The position numbers and the translations under genes were made by a program. The notes under the pieces were generated by a model. It saw only the letters and a program-made list of their open reading frames with translations. It had not been told where the DNA came from and did no database searches. Shown here piece by piece: positions 25,046 through 34,166 of a stretch of 64,000 bases of DNA; position 1 is the first letter of the stretch, and each line of letters starts with the position of its first letter. The DNA comes from Acidobacteriaceae bacterium (lineage in GTDB: Bacteria > Acidobacteriota > Terriglobia > Bryobacterales > Bryobacteraceae), in the NCBI GenBank assembly GCA_019240405.1, contig JAFAYL010000024.1, forward strand, positions 1 through 64,000, in the 5' to 3' direction.

Positions 25046-25801
25046 TTAGGTACCGGTCTTACTCTTTGACTCGCTTCCCGTTGAGGACGGGCCCATGCGC
25101 TGCGATCCGGCAGATCCACCGCTGTGAGAGCCGCTTTGCGAAGCTCCTCCCGCTGCGGCAGACGCGGCAGATCCAGTTGTGCCTGTTCGCGAGGTGCCAC
25201 TGCTTGGCTCGCCACTGTGAATCGGAATCTCGCGGCGATTCGAAACCTGCTGCGGCACAGGGACGGATATTTCTAGCACTCCGTTGCGGAACTGCGCCTT
25301 TGCTTCGTCAGGATTTACACCGTCGGGCAAAGGGATCTCCCGATAAAACTCGCCATAACGGCGCTCCGACCTATAAGCGCCGCCCAGCTTATGTTCATGT
25401 TCCGATTTGCGTTCGCCGCGAAGAACCAGGGAGTCGTTTGTTACTTCCACCTTTACGTCTTCGGGCTTCAAACCAGGCAGTTCGGCGTGTACGTGCAACT
25501 GGCCGTTCTCTTCCGCTACTTCAATCGCGGGAAACCATGTACCGCTGCCTTGGCCCGCGCTTTGGCCGAAGAAGCTCCCGAACGTGCGATCCATTTCCTC
25601 GCTCATGCGACGCATCAGCGAGAATGGGTTAGCCGAGAAGAAGTCGGTTGGGGTTAAAGAGAAACCGAACGGATCACCGCCCCATGAACGGGACAAATCA
25701 CGCCCACCGCCATGGCGTTGAAGTCCGGTCTGATTTGTTTTAGAAGTTTGTTTGTCCTCAGAAGTGTGTGTCGAAGATTTCTTCACGTCAACTTCCGCCA
25801 T
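25046..25801 (-). CDS. Small heat-shock protein Hsp20 with Gly/Ser-rich tail
   Basis: Chaperone of 251 aa, long for Hsp20 (usually 140-160). After a polar N-terminus and a 'NPFSLMRRMSEEMDRTFG' segment comes the alpha-crystallin domain at about 90-190: 'FPAIEVAEENGQLHVHAELPG', 'GVNPDEAKAQFRNGVLEISV' and 'VPVPQQ'. The last ~55 residues are a low-complexity Ser/Gly/Thr tail. GGAGGG lies 7 nt before the ATG, a strong ribosome binding site. It holds unfolding proteins in the cytoplasm. No sigma-32-like promoter or HrcA/CIRCE site is visible. Confidence 0.93.
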   Translation of the reverse strand: MAEVDVKKSSTHTSEDKQTSKTNQTGLQRHGGGRDLSRSWGGDPFGFSLTPTDFFSANPFSLMRRMSEEMDRTFGSFFGQSAGQGSGTWFPAIEVAEENGQLHVHAELPGLKPEDVKVEVTNDSLVLRGERKSEHEHKLGGAYRSERRYGEFYREIPLPDGVNPDEAKAQFRNGVLEISVPVPQQVSNRREIPIHSGEPSSGTSRTGTTGSAASAAAGGASQSGSHSGGSAGSQRMGPSSTGSESKSKTGT

Positions 25802-25915
25802 AACAATTCCCTCCGTTAGTTTGACGCCTCAGACGTGCCGTCGTGCACTTTCTGATTTGAGATTTAATGGTGGTCTTAATCTTTTTGGGCGAAAAAAGTT
25901 CGAAAGAGCTTAGGT

Positions 25916-26812
25916 TCAGCGGCTCTCGCGGGTAAGCAACTCTCGCGCGCGATTTAGCTCCTTCCGTTTGGCCGCATCTACTCGTGGAAATGTGAGATGT
26001 AGGCCGTCAAGTGTATCGACTATAACGGATGCCACCACCATCCGCGTGAACCATTTGTGGTCGCCGGGGATCACGAACCAGGGATTTCGTGGAGTCGCGG
26101 TGTGGCGGATCATATCCTCGTATGCTTCCATGTAGTCATCCCAGCGCTCACGTTCTTTGACGTCGTTTTCAGAGAATTTCCAGTTCTTGTCAGGCTCATC
26201 CAACCTGCTCAAAAACCGCTTTCTTTGCTCCTCCTTGGATATGTACAGAAAGAATTTTCGGACGAGGACGCCATTACGATCCAGATACGATTCAAACGAA
26301 TTGATAGCTTTGAACCGCTCCTTCCAGATTTCTTTCCCGACAAGAGACGGCGGCACGTGCGCTTTTTGCAGCAGCTCCGGATGCACGCGCACAATGAGAA
26401 CATCTTCGTAATAAGAACGGTTGAAGATTCCGATTTGACCTCTTTGCGGTAACAGCTTTGACGCCCGCCAAAGGAAATCGTGATTGAGATCTTCTTGGGA
26501 AGGCTGCTTGAAGGAAAAAACCTGGCATCCTTGTGGATTCACACCCGACATGACATGCTTGACAACGCTATCTTTGCCCCCCGCGTCCATGGCTTGCAAA
26601 ATGACCAAAAGCGCCCAGCGATCCTGAGCGTATAACTTTTGCTGTAAATCGCTCAGGCGCTGGATATCCTTCTCTAGGACATCTTCTGCTTCGTCTTTCA
26701 AGTCGAGACCCTGAGTGTCGGCGGGATTCACGTCCTTTAGAAGAAAATCCTTTCCATGCTTCACGCAGTAGGGCTTAATGAGCTTCGATGGTTTCGGCAG
26801 CTTCTGGTTCAT
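25916..26812 (-). CDS. ppk2: Polyphosphate kinase 2 family protein
   Basis: PPK2-family phosphotransferase of 298 aa, using polyphosphate to phosphorylate nucleotides. Walker A 'MDAGGKDSVVKHVMSGVNPQG', 'LWRASKLLPQRGQIGIFNRSYYEDV' (Walker B region) and 'WFVIPGDHKWFTRMVV' are conserved. Known subclasses use NDPs (I), NMPs (II) or both (III); sequence alone does not settle this one. I chose the ATG at 26812 (MNQKLPKPSK); the track start overruns into the divergent permease gene. An 82-bp gap to that gene must hold both promoters. Confidence 0.92.
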   Translation of the reverse strand: MNQKLPKPSKLIKPYCVKHGKDFLLKDVNPADTQGLDLKDEAEDVLEKDIQRLSDLQQKLYAQDRWALLVILQAMDAGGKDSVVKHVMSGVNPQGCQVFSFKQPSQEDLNHDFLWRASKLLPQRGQIGIFNRSYYEDVLIVRVHPELLQKAHVPPSLVGKEIWKERFKAINSFESYLDRNGVLVRKFFLYISKEEQRKRFLSRLDEPDKNWKFSENDVKERERWDDYMEAYEDMIRHTATPRNPWFVIPGDHKWFTRMVVASVIVDTLDGLHLTFPRVDAAKRKELNRARELLTRESR

Positions 26813-26894
26813 GCTGGATCCCGTCATTCTTAATATCGCGAAGCTGCACGCTGATCTCTGGAACTCCAGACCGGGCTCCTTCGTATGAGCCGGT

Positions 26895-29366
26895 ATGGAA
26901 TCTTTCGGCGCCGATGTGCGCCAGTCCCTTCGCATGATGGGCAAAAGTCCAGCCTTTACCGCTATCGCCCTAACCGCACTAGCCCTCGGCATCGGCGTGA
27001 ATACGGGAATTTTTAGTGTTGTCGATAAGGTGCTGCTCCAGCCGCTGCCTTATCCTGAGCCGGACCGGCTTGTGAAGCTAGGACGCAAGTCTCCGGGCGA
27101 TGAGGGATATACCGACTCGATTCCAAAGTACATGATCTGGCTGCAAAACCACGTGTTTTCAGCGATGACGATCTACGATCACCAAGGTCCTGGTCTCAAT
27201 CTGAAGAACGGAGACAGGCTCGAGCAAGTCAAGGGCTTACACGTTTCGGCTGATTACTTTAAGGTTTTTGGCTTCGGACCTGCGATCGGAAGAACATTCA
27301 ACAGCTCTGAGGATTCGCCGAACGGGCCCAAGGCGGCAGTGGTCAGCGAGAAGCTTTGGAAAACTCGCTTCGGAGGCGATCCGAAAATCCTGGGACGAAC
27401 AATCATCCTGAACGGGGATCCGTATCCGGTGATTGGCATAATGCCCGCGAATTTTATACCAGATCCGCCGGCGGATATCTGGATTCCGTTGCAAGCGGAC
27501 CCGAATAGCACAAACCAGGCGCATTATTTGGCGGTTGCCGCAAGATTGAAGCCGGGCGTCGACATCGGGCAAGCTCGCGCAGAGATGAAGCTTCGCGGAG
27601 AAGAGTTCCGGCGCCTAAACCCGAAATGGATGGATAAAAGCGAGAGCGTTGCGGTTACTCCTATGCGGGATGTGATGGTGCGCAACGTGAAGACAGCTTT
27701 GTTGATCTTGCTCGGAGCGGTTGTTTTTGTGTTACTTATTGCATGCGCGAATGTTGCGAACTTATTGCTTGCCCGCGCGGCTAGCCGCCAGAAAGAGCTT
27801 GCGATCCGCGCTGCCATGGGCGCCAGCCGGGGGCGCGTGGTCCGGCAGCTATTAACCGAGAGCGTAATTCTTTCAGGCATTGGGGGAGTTCTCGGCTTGT
27901 TTTTGGGAGCCTGGGGCGTCGGAACTCTACTCGTTCTGGTACCGGGCAATATTCCTCGATTGACCGACCCCGATATCGCGCACGGCGTCTTGTCGATTCT
28001 CGATTGGCGCGTGGCGATATTCACGATGGGCATTTCGTTCGCTACGGGAATCGTCTTTGGCTTATTTCCGGCGCTGCACGTTTCAAATCCCGATCTTGCA
28101 TCCACGTTGAAGGAAGCGAGCGGGCGGTCGAGCACCGGAGCCCGGCAGAGCCGAATGCGCAAGGCGCTGGTCGCGGGGGAAATGGCTCTCGCGCTGGTCT
28201 TGCTTACGTGCGCTGCGCTTCTCATCCGAACATTTATCGGACTGAGCACGGCCAATTCGGGCATTGACTCGCATGGCGTATTAACGATGCAAACTTCGCT
28301 TGCCGGCGGGACCTATTCCAGTACCGAGAAGGTGAACAATTTTGCCGTTCAGGTAATTCGGCGAATCGAAGGCATTCCGGGTGTGAAAGCGGCCGCTATG
28401 GCGGTTGCGCTCCCGACTGAAACGGAGATCGATCTGCCTTTTTCCATAGTTGGCAAGCCGCCGAAGGCCGGAGAACAGTTTAACGGCAACGAGCAATGGC
28501 GATTCGTGTCGCCCCATTACTTTGACGTGTTCAAAATCCCTTTGCTGCGAGGCCGAATGCTTAACGAGAGAGATACGGGCAATTCAGCGAAAGTAATCAT
28601 CATCAATCAGGCAATGGCGAAAAAGTATTGGCAGAAAGAGGACCCCCTCGGCAAGGTGATTGTAATCGGCAAAGGCTTGGGACCGCAGTTTGAGGATGCG
28701 CCACGCGAGATTGTCGGAGTGGTGGGCGATGTGCGCGAAACGGGTCTTGCGGACCAGGATGTTGCGGCGATGTACATTCCGCAGAGCCAGGTTCCTGAGC
28801 CGCTGACCCAGCTTGCGAATAATGTGATACCGCTTTCCTGGTGTGTGCGCTCTGCGATGGACCCGAACTATCTCGCGATCGCAATACAGAAGGAGTTTCA
28901 CGCCGTGGATGCCTTAATGCCCATTTCAAAAGTGCGCACGATGGATCAGGTCATTGCGGAGGGCGTGTCGCGGCAGAATTTCAATATGCTCTTGCTGAGC
29001 ATCTTTGCGGCGATAGCGTTGGTGTTGGCCGCCATCGGCATTTACGGCCTCATGTCTTACTCGGTCGAGCAGCAAACGCAGGAGCTAGGGATTCGCATGG
29101 CGCTCGGCGCGGGGCGGCAGGAAGTCTTGGGGCTGATTCTGCGGCAGGGAATGACGCCGGTGGGAATTGGAGTGTTCGTTGGGCTTGGGATAGCCTTCGG
29201 TCTCACGAGACTGCTGTCCAGCTTGCTGTACGGAATAAAGTCGAGTGACCCGCTCTCGTTCGGCGCTGTCGCGATAGTGCTGACCTGCGTTGCTCTTATT
29301 GCGATATACGTTCCGGGCAGGCGAGCGATGAAACTGGATCCGCTGGTTGCGCTGCGAAACGAGTAA
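26895..29366 (+). CDS. ADOP-family ABC permease (MacB-like)
   Basis: Permease of 823 aa of the 'acidobacterial duplicated orphan permease' type. Its opening 'DVRQSLRMMGKSPAFTAIALTALALGIGVNTGIFSVVDKVLL' is characteristic. It contains two MacB_PCD periplasmic domains (about 50-250 and 440-650) and two FtsX blocks ('LLILLGAVVFVLLIACANVANLLLARAA' and, near the end, 'LSIFAAIALVLAAIGIYGLMSY'). No ATPase gene is adjacent, which is normal for these orphans. Substrate unknown; MacB relatives export macrolides, peptides or lipids. It stands divergent from ppk2. Confidence 0.94.
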   Translation: MESFGADVRQSLRMMGKSPAFTAIALTALALGIGVNTGIFSVVDKVLLQPLPYPEPDRLVKLGRKSPGDEGYTDSIPKYMIWLQNHVFSAMTIYDHQGPGLNLKNGDRLEQVKGLHVSADYFKVFGFGPAIGRTFNSSEDSPNGPKAAVVSEKLWKTRFGGDPKILGRTIILNGDPYPVIGIMPANFIPDPPADIWIPLQADPNSTNQAHYLAVAARLKPGVDIGQARAEMKLRGEEFRRLNPKWMDKSESVAVTPMRDVMVRNVKTALLILLGAVVFVLLIACANVANLLLARAASRQKELAIRAAMGASRGRVVRQLLTESVILSGIGGVLGLFLGAWGVGTLLVLVPGNIPRLTDPDIAHGVLSILDWRVAIFTMGISFATGIVFGLFPALHVSNPDLASTLKEASGRSSTGARQSRMRKALVAGEMALALVLLTCAALLIRTFIGLSTANSGIDSHGVLTMQTSLAGGTYSSTEKVNNFAVQVIRRIEGIPGVKAAAMAVALPTETEIDLPFSIVGKPPKAGEQFNGNEQWRFVSPHYFDVFKIPLLRGRMLNERDTGNSAKVIIINQAMAKKYWQKEDPLGKVIVIGKGLGPQFEDAPREIVGVVGDVRETGLADQDVAAMYIPQSQVPEPLTQLANNVIPLSWCVRSAMDPNYLAIAIQKEFHAVDALMPISKVRTMDQVIAEGVSRQNFNMLLLSIFAAIALVLAAIGIYGLMSYSVEQQTQELGIRMALGAGRQEVLGLILRQGMTPVGIGVFVGLGIAFGLTRLLSSLLYGIKSSDPLSFGAVAIVLTCVALIAIYVPGRRAMKLDPLVALRNE

Positions 29367-29423
29367 GCCTAAGCGAGCTCATTGACACTTCGAGATCGTG
29401 CCTCGATCTGATAGCTTCGAGGC

Positions 29424-30767
29424 ATGTCCAATCGTTCGCGCAGGCGTTTTCTTCAGTTCGCAACCATCGGCGCAGCGGGCGCCATTGCCGGCAACGCGCA
29501 TTCACCTGAAGGCTCACCCACTTCTTCGAGCGTAATTAATCTGCCTTTCGCGCCGCTTAATCCGCGGCTGGGCATGATTGGTACGGGAGGGCGCGGCACT
29601 GAGCTTCTGAAAAACTTTCTGGGGGCGGATGTTCAAGTCAACGCACTATGTGACATCGTGTCCGAAAAGGCTGAGAACGCGCGCACGCTGGTCGAGAAGG
29701 CCGGCCAAAAGCAACCAGTTCTTTATACGAAAGGGGATTACGCATTCGAGGGTTTAATTTCCCGCGAGGATATCGATTTGATCGTGATCGCGACGCCATG
29801 GCGCTGGCACACCACGATGGCAGTTGCTGCGTTGAAACAGGGTAAGCATGTGGCAATCGAAGTCCCAGCGGCAACGACTCTCGAAGAGTGTTGGAAACTT
29901 GTCGATACCTCTGAAGCGACTCGACGGCACTGCATCATGCTCGAGAACTGCTGCTACGGCTACAACGAAACGCTGATACTTGGCATGGTGCGAGCCGGTA
30001 TGTTCGGCGATCTCCTCTACGGGGAGGCGGCGTACCTCCACGATCTCCGCGAGGAGCTGTTTTCAAACAAGGGGGAGGGTCTGTGGCGCCGCACGGTTCA
30101 CACGGAGCGCGACGGCAATTTATATCCGACGCACGGCCTTGGACCCGTGGCCAACTATATGGGAATTAATCGAGGAGATCGCTTCGATTATCTTGTCTCG
30201 ATGAGCACGCCGGCGAAGGGGCTTGCCGAATACCGGAGCTCTCACGTGCCGAAGGACGATCCGAAATGGCAGGAGCGTTACATCACGGGAGACATGAACA
30301 CGTCTCTCATCAAGACGGCGAACGGATTGACGATCAATCTGCAGCATGATGTTTCGAATCCGCATCCTTACGATCGTCTGAACGCGATCGCAGGAACGAA
30401 AGGCATTTTTCGAGATTATCCTCCCCGCATCTACTTTGATGAGCAGCCGGGCGGCGAGGAGTGGGGCAGCATCGATCAATATAAAGAACGCTTCGAACAT
30501 CCGCTTTGGAACCGGGAAGGCGAAATCGCACGCAAGCTGGGCGGCCACGGAGGCATGGATTATCTGGAGTGTTACCGGCTCGTCGAGTGCATGCGTCAGG
30601 GTCTGCCGCCGGACATGGATGTATATGATGCAGCCTCGTGGTCTGCGCCGGGCCCCTTAAGCCAGGCGTCCATCGCTTCTGGTAGCGCTCCCGTAAAATT
30701 TCCGGATTTCACTCGCGGGCGATGGAAGGAGCGGAAGGGTTCCACCATCGCCGGTGCGGTCGCGTAA
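29424..30767 (+). CDS. Gfo/Idh/MocA oxidoreductase, GH109-like, Tat-exported
   Basis: Protein of 447 aa. 'SRRRFLQFATIGAAGAIAG' is a Tat-type signal. The NAD-binding fold follows ('RLGMIGTGGRGTELLKNFL') with 'VAIEVPAATTLEECW', 'MLENCCYGYNE' and 'THGLGPVANYMGINRGDRF'. These blocks match GH109, whose known members are NAD-dependent alpha-N-acetylgalactosaminidases; other members of the same architecture may act on different glycosides. It is probably periplasmic and used in glycan scavenging. There is no operon partner. Confidence 0.9.
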   Translation: MSNRSRRRFLQFATIGAAGAIAGNAHSPEGSPTSSSVINLPFAPLNPRLGMIGTGGRGTELLKNFLGADVQVNALCDIVSEKAENARTLVEKAGQKQPVLYTKGDYAFEGLISREDIDLIVIATPWRWHTTMAVAALKQGKHVAIEVPAATTLEECWKLVDTSEATRRHCIMLENCCYGYNETLILGMVRAGMFGDLLYGEAAYLHDLREELFSNKGEGLWRRTVHTERDGNLYPTHGLGPVANYMGINRGDRFDYLVSMSTPAKGLAEYRSSHVPKDDPKWQERYITGDMNTSLIKTANGLTINLQHDVSNPHPYDRLNAIAGTKGIFRDYPPRIYFDEQPGGEEWGSIDQYKERFEHPLWNREGEIARKLGGHGGMDYLECYRLVECMRQGLPPDMDVYDAASWSAPGPLSQASIASGSAPVKFPDFTRGRWKERKGSTIAGAVA

Positions 30768-30842
30768 GCGAGCGGACATAGTAATTAGACTAGGTAATTT
30801 CGGAACTCAGCAGGAGTCCCATGTTTCGGAAAGGATTTCGAA

Positions 30843-31193
30843 ATGAAGAAGACTCTCTACTCTTTGATCTTGAGCGCTGTATCCATTCCGCTGATTGCGT
30901 TCGGGATGCCGCAGTCTAGTTCCAGCTCGGGCTCAGGTTCCAGCAGCCAATCGGGCCAGTCCGGGCAAAGCGGCCAGTCCGGGCAAAGCGGACAATCCGG
31001 ACAGTCCGGGCAAAGTGGGCAAAGCGACAGGATGGGACAATCCGGCCAGAGCGGTCAATCGGGTGACACGAGCGGCGCGGGCCGGAGCGGGAAATCGCAC
31101 AGGCATAAGAAGAACAAGAACTCCTCCGGTGATACGAGCGGCAGCGCCGGTACAAGTGGCACGTCCGGACAGAGCAGTACGCCTCCACAGTAA
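30843..31193 (+). CDS. Secreted Ser/Gly/Gln-repeat protein
   Basis: Protein of 116 aa with a signal peptide (MKKTLYSLILSAVSIPLIAFG) followed almost entirely by Ser-Gly-Gln repeats. At least six 'QSG' triplets are in tandem and encoded by near-identical 'ggccagtccgggcaaagc' units; a basic patch 'GKSHRHKKNKN' and a Ser/Thr/Gly tail follow. AAAGGA precedes the ATG. Function unknown. It is likely intrinsically disordered and extracytoplasmic, and repeat number could vary by slippage. A strong terminator follows 22 bp after the stop, supporting a single-gene transcript. Confidence 0.72.
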   Translation: MKKTLYSLILSAVSIPLIAFGMPQSSSSSGSGSSSQSGQSGQSGQSGQSGQSGQSGQSGQSDRMGQSGQSGQSGDTSGAGRSGKSHRHKKNKNSSGDTSGSAGTSGTSGQSSTPPQ

Positions 31194-31215
31194 TCTCCTT
31201 ACCTGACGAAGCCAC

Positions 31216-31247
31216 AGCCGGCATACGGAAGTATGCCGGCTTTTTTT
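31216..31247 (+). terminator. Rho-independent terminator
   Basis: AGCCGGCATAC (31216-31226), GGAA tetraloop, GTATGCCGGCT (31231-31241), then a T-run to 31247. It is a perfect 11-bp GC-rich stem, the clearest intrinsic terminator in the window, placed after the Ser/Gly/Gln-repeat gene and before the mutase gene. Confidence 0.95.
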
Positions 31248-31274
31248 GTGCCGTAACGCAGCTAATCTAGGGGT

Positions 31275-32873
31275 ATGGCTCACATATCCAGCGCCCCCCA
31301 ATTCACGTCCATTAGCGGAGTTCCTATAGAGCCTCTTTACGGGCCTGAGCAACTGGCGAACTTCGATCCGGCGCGGGATTTGGGGGATCCTGGCGAGTTC
31401 CCGTACACGCGTGGCATTCACCGCGACATGTATCGCGGAAAGCTATGGACGATCCGGCAATTCTCGGGGTTCGCAACGCCAGAAGAGACGAACCGGCGTT
31501 ATCACTACCTCCTCGAACACGGACAAGCCGGGCTATCGGTTGCGTTCGATCTGCCCACATTAATGGGCTACGACCCGGACCACCCGATGAGCGAAGGCGA
31601 GGTAGGCAAATGCGGCGCTTCGATCTGCTCACTCGAGGATATGGAGATTCTGTTCCGCGGCATTCCGCTGGGCGAAGTGACGGTATCGATGACCATCAAT
31701 TCGCCGGCTGCGGTTTTGTGGGCCATGTACCTGGCGGTCGCGGAAAAGCAAGCGGTCGATTGGCAGCGCTTATCGGGGACGCTTCAGAACGACATCCTAA
31801 AAGAATATATTGCGCAGAAAGAATACATCTTTCCTCCCCGGCCGTCGATGCGACTTGTGACCGATACGATCGAGTTCGGCGCGCGCCACACGCCTCGTTT
31901 CAATCCGATTTCGATCAGCGGATATCACATACGGGAAGCCGGTTCTACGGCCGCGCAAGAACTGGCGTTCACTCTGCGCGATGGAATTGAATATGTCGAC
32001 TGGGCGCTTGACCGAGGCATGCAGATTGATGAATTCGCGCCGCGATTGAGCTTCTTTTTCAACGCTCATAGCGATTTTTTTGAAGAGATCGCAAAATACC
32101 GGGCGGCGCGCAAGATTTGGGCGCACGTGATGAGAGAGCGTTATGCGGCGCGGAATGAGCGCAGCATGAAGCTGCGATTTCACGCGCAAACCGCGGGATG
32201 TTCGCTCACCTGGCAACAGCCTTATAACAACGTCGTGCGCACAGCGTGGCAAGCCATGTCGGCCGTGTTGGGCGGAGCGCAGTCGCTCCACACAAATTCG
32301 CTCGATGAAGCATACGCATTGCCGAGCGAAGAAGCCGTCACGATCGCTTTGCGCACGCAGCAGATTCTCGCGCACGAAACTGGGGTGGCCAATACTCCGG
32401 ACCCGCTCGGTGGTTCATACTTCATCGAAAAGCTGACCCTCGATATGGAGGAATCGGCGAACGACTATATTCGGCGCATCGATCAACTTGGCGGTATGAT
32501 CCCGGCTATCGAAGCGGGATTCCCTCAATCGGAAATCGCCAGCGCGAGTTATCGATATCAGCGGGAGGTAGAGCAAGGCGAACGCGTGATCGTGGGTGCA
32601 AACCGGTTCCATTCGCAAGAGCAGCAGATTGAAATTTTGCAAATCGATGAAACCGCGCAGCGCAGCCAGGAGGAGAAACTGAAAAGGCTCCGCGCGCGCC
32701 GGGACCGCGGGGCTGTTCAAAAGAGTCTTGACAATTTGAAACGGTCCGCGGAGAGCACAGAGAACACGATGCCCTGTATCATTGACGCCGTCCGCGCGTA
32801 TGCAACTTTGGGCGAAATTTGCGACGCGCTTCGGCATGTCTTCGGCGCTTACACAGAAACGACGCACCTTTAA
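31275..32873 (+). CDS. Methylmalonyl-CoA mutase catalytic chain (N-terminal domain protein)
   Basis: Catalytic TIM-barrel subunit of 532 aa without its own B12-binding domain. Conserved blocks: '[25 protein letters not shown]', '[15 protein letters not shown]', '[13 protein letters not shown]', '[30 protein letters not shown]' and '[18 protein letters not shown]'. With the small chain at 21618-22019 and adenosylcobalamin it interconverts methylmalonyl-CoA and succinyl-CoA. Acyl-specificity relatives (isobutyryl- or ethylmalonyl-CoA mutases) cannot be excluded by eye. It follows the terminator, so it has its own promoter within about 30 bp. Confidence 0.93.
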   Translation: MAHISSAPQFTSISGVPIEPLYGPEQLANFDPARDLGDPGEFPYTRGIHRDMYRGKLWTIRQFSGFATPEETNRRYHYLLEHGQAGLSVAFDLPTLMGYDPDHPMSEGEVGKCGASICSLEDMEILFRGIPLGEVTVSMTINSPAAVLWAMYLAVAEKQAVDWQRLSGTLQNDILKEYIAQKEYIFPPRPSMRLVTDTIEFGARHTPRFNPISISGYHIREAGSTAAQELAFTLRDGIEYVDWALDRGMQIDEFAPRLSFFFNAHSDFFEEIAKYRAARKIWAHVMRERYAARNERSMKLRFHAQTAGCSLTWQQPYNNVVRTAWQAMSAVLGGAQSLHTNSLDEAYALPSEEAVTIALRTQQILAHETGVANTPDPLGGSYFIEKLTLDMEESANDYIRRIDQLGGMIPAIEAGFPQSEIASASYRYQREVEQGERVIVGANRFHSQEQQIEILQIDETAQRSQEEKLKRLRARRDRGAVQKSLDNLKRSAESTENTMPCIIDAVRAYATLGEICDALRHVFGAYTETTHL

Positions 32874-32893
32874 GGCGTGTATCGGACAGAGGA

Positions 32894-33151
32894 TCAGATA
32901 TTGAGTTTGTCGACTACGATCTTCGTAACGGATCCAGGCTTTTTCCACTCGTAGCGGTCTATCCTCACGGTTTGTTGAGCTTCGCCGAGCGCGAATGTAA
33001 TTAAGAGCTCGCCTGCGACTTGTTGGTTTTCGAGAAACGTCACAAGATAGCCGCTTTTCTTCAATTGCGTGAAGGCATTGGAAATTTCAGCCGAAATCTC
33101 TTCAGCGCTTCGCGCAGTATAAACGTGGCCAGAAATCGTGTTCGCACTCAT
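32894..33151 (-). CDS. Small conserved-looking hypothetical protein
   Basis: Protein of 85 aa (MSANTISGHVYTARSAEEIS...), unrecognised. The composition is that of a folded soluble alpha/beta protein with no signal peptide: 'ISNAFTQLKKSGYLVTFL', 'AGELLITFALGEAQQTVRIDRYEW', 'VTKIVVDKLNI'. It lies between the convergent mutase gene (20 bp away) and the DUF6496-like gene upstream on the same strand. Codon use resembles its neighbours. It may be cotranscribed with the DUF6496-like gene (63-bp gap). Confidence 0.6.
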   Translation of the reverse strand: MSANTISGHVYTARSAEEISAEISNAFTQLKKSGYLVTFLENQQVAGELLITFALGEAQQTVRIDRYEWKKPGSVTKIVVDKLNI

Positions 33152-33214
33152 AAGATCGTCTAGCCCTAGATTCTACTTCAGAACGCGGCCCGACAATCCA
33201 CGCCGCGGTGCGCT

Positions 33215-33514
33215 CTATCTGCGCCGCGCCGTCTTTCGTGAAGCAGATTTCCGTCCTGAAGGTCCCTTTGACGTGCTCTTTTTCTTAGCCGCACCTTTCT
33301 TCGGAATCTTCGCTCCTGATCTGCGGGCTTCGCTCAAACCGATAGCAATCGCTTGCTTGGGATTTTTCACTTTTTTCCCGCTGCGGCCCGATTTCAGTTC
33401 GTGATGCTTAAACTCGTGCATCGTTTTTTTCATCTTTCCGCGAACGATCCGCTTCGATTTTGGATCGGAGCCTGAAGATGATCTTTTCGAACTGCTCTTC
33501 TTTTTAGTCGGCAT
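33215..33514 (-). CDS. DUF6496-like small basic protein
   Basis: Very basic protein of 99 aa. The core 'MKKTMHEFKHHELKSGRSGKKVKNPKQAIAIGLSEARRSG' is the DUF6496 signature as I recall it; both termini are Lys/Ser/Arg-rich. Such composition suggests nucleic-acid binding, but function is unknown. I chose the ATG at 33514 because it has GGGGAGA 5-6 nt upstream; the track start adds 18 residues. It is divergent from the DUF2760-Hsp70 operon (115-bp gap). Confidence 0.8.
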   Translation of the reverse strand: MPTKKKSSSKRSSSGSDPKSKRIVRGKMKKTMHEFKHHELKSGRSGKKVKNPKQAIAIGLSEARRSGAKIPKKGAAKKKSTSKGPSGRKSASRKTARRR

Positions 33515-33628
33515 GAATCTCTCCCCTTTCTTACTGGAGACAAATATTAGAAAAGTTGTTTCAGGCAAGTGAATTTCAAAGCGCCTTAAAGAGCAGCGCC
33601 GTTGATATCCTGAGTTCCAGAGGTTGTT

Positions 33629-34153
33629 TTGTCCCGAGTTTCCGCGGCATTCAGAAGTTTCTTTTCCATTCTTTTTTCAGGTGTATTGCCTGAGGACATC
33701 GCCTATCAGTTTGGATTCACGAAAGCGAAAGCTGTTCCGGCGACACCCGCCCGGGAAGCACCCAAAGCGAGCGATGGAGCGCTCCAAATTCTGCACGTGC
33801 TGCAACGCGATGCGAGGCTGGTCGATTTTCTTATGGAAGACATCAATTCCTATAGCGACGACCAGATCGGCGCGGCGGTGCGCAAATTACACGCCGACTG
33901 TAGAGCTAGTCTGACTCGCCATTTGTCGCTCAATCCAGTAATTGACGGCATCGAAGGCACGTATCAGGCGCTTGATGGATCGAAAACTCCAGATGCGAAT
34001 CGAATCAAGCTGATCGGGAATGTGCCTGCAAACGGGAAAGTGCCGGGCGGCACTCTGCGGCACCGTGGTTGGATAGCTTCGTCCGTCAATCTTCCTTCGC
34101 TTGGCAAGCAAGATCCGGCAATTCTCGCTCCGGCGGAATTAGAAATCGAATAG
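33629..34153 (+). CDS. DUF2760 protein
   Basis: Protein of 174 aa matching DUF2760: 'ALQILHVLQRDARLVDFLMEDI', 'YSDDQIGAAVRKLHADCRASL' and 'GTLRHRGWIASSVNLPSLG'. The start is a TTG at 33629. The N-terminus 'FRSFFSILFSGVLP' is hydrophobic and may be a membrane-associated helix. It is encoded 13 bp before two Hsp70-like genes; in my recollection DUF2760 genes accompany such Hsp70 genes, so it is probably a dedicated cofactor or client-adaptor (inference). No catalytic motif is visible. Confidence 0.85.
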   Translation: MSRVSAAFRSFFSILFSGVLPEDIAYQFGFTKAKAVPATPAREAPKASDGALQILHVLQRDARLVDFLMEDINSYSDDQIGAAVRKLHADCRASLTRHLSLNPVIDGIEGTYQALDGSKTPDANRIKLIGNVPANGKVPGGTLRHRGWIASSVNLPSLGKQDPAILAPAELEIE

Positions 34154-34166
34154 AACTTTACGCGGC

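Noticed and set aside
31216-31247. Terminator hairpin as a riboswitch for the B12-dependent mutase
   Set aside because: Only a simple stem plus T-run; no B12-box or multi-helix structure upstream of either mutase gene.
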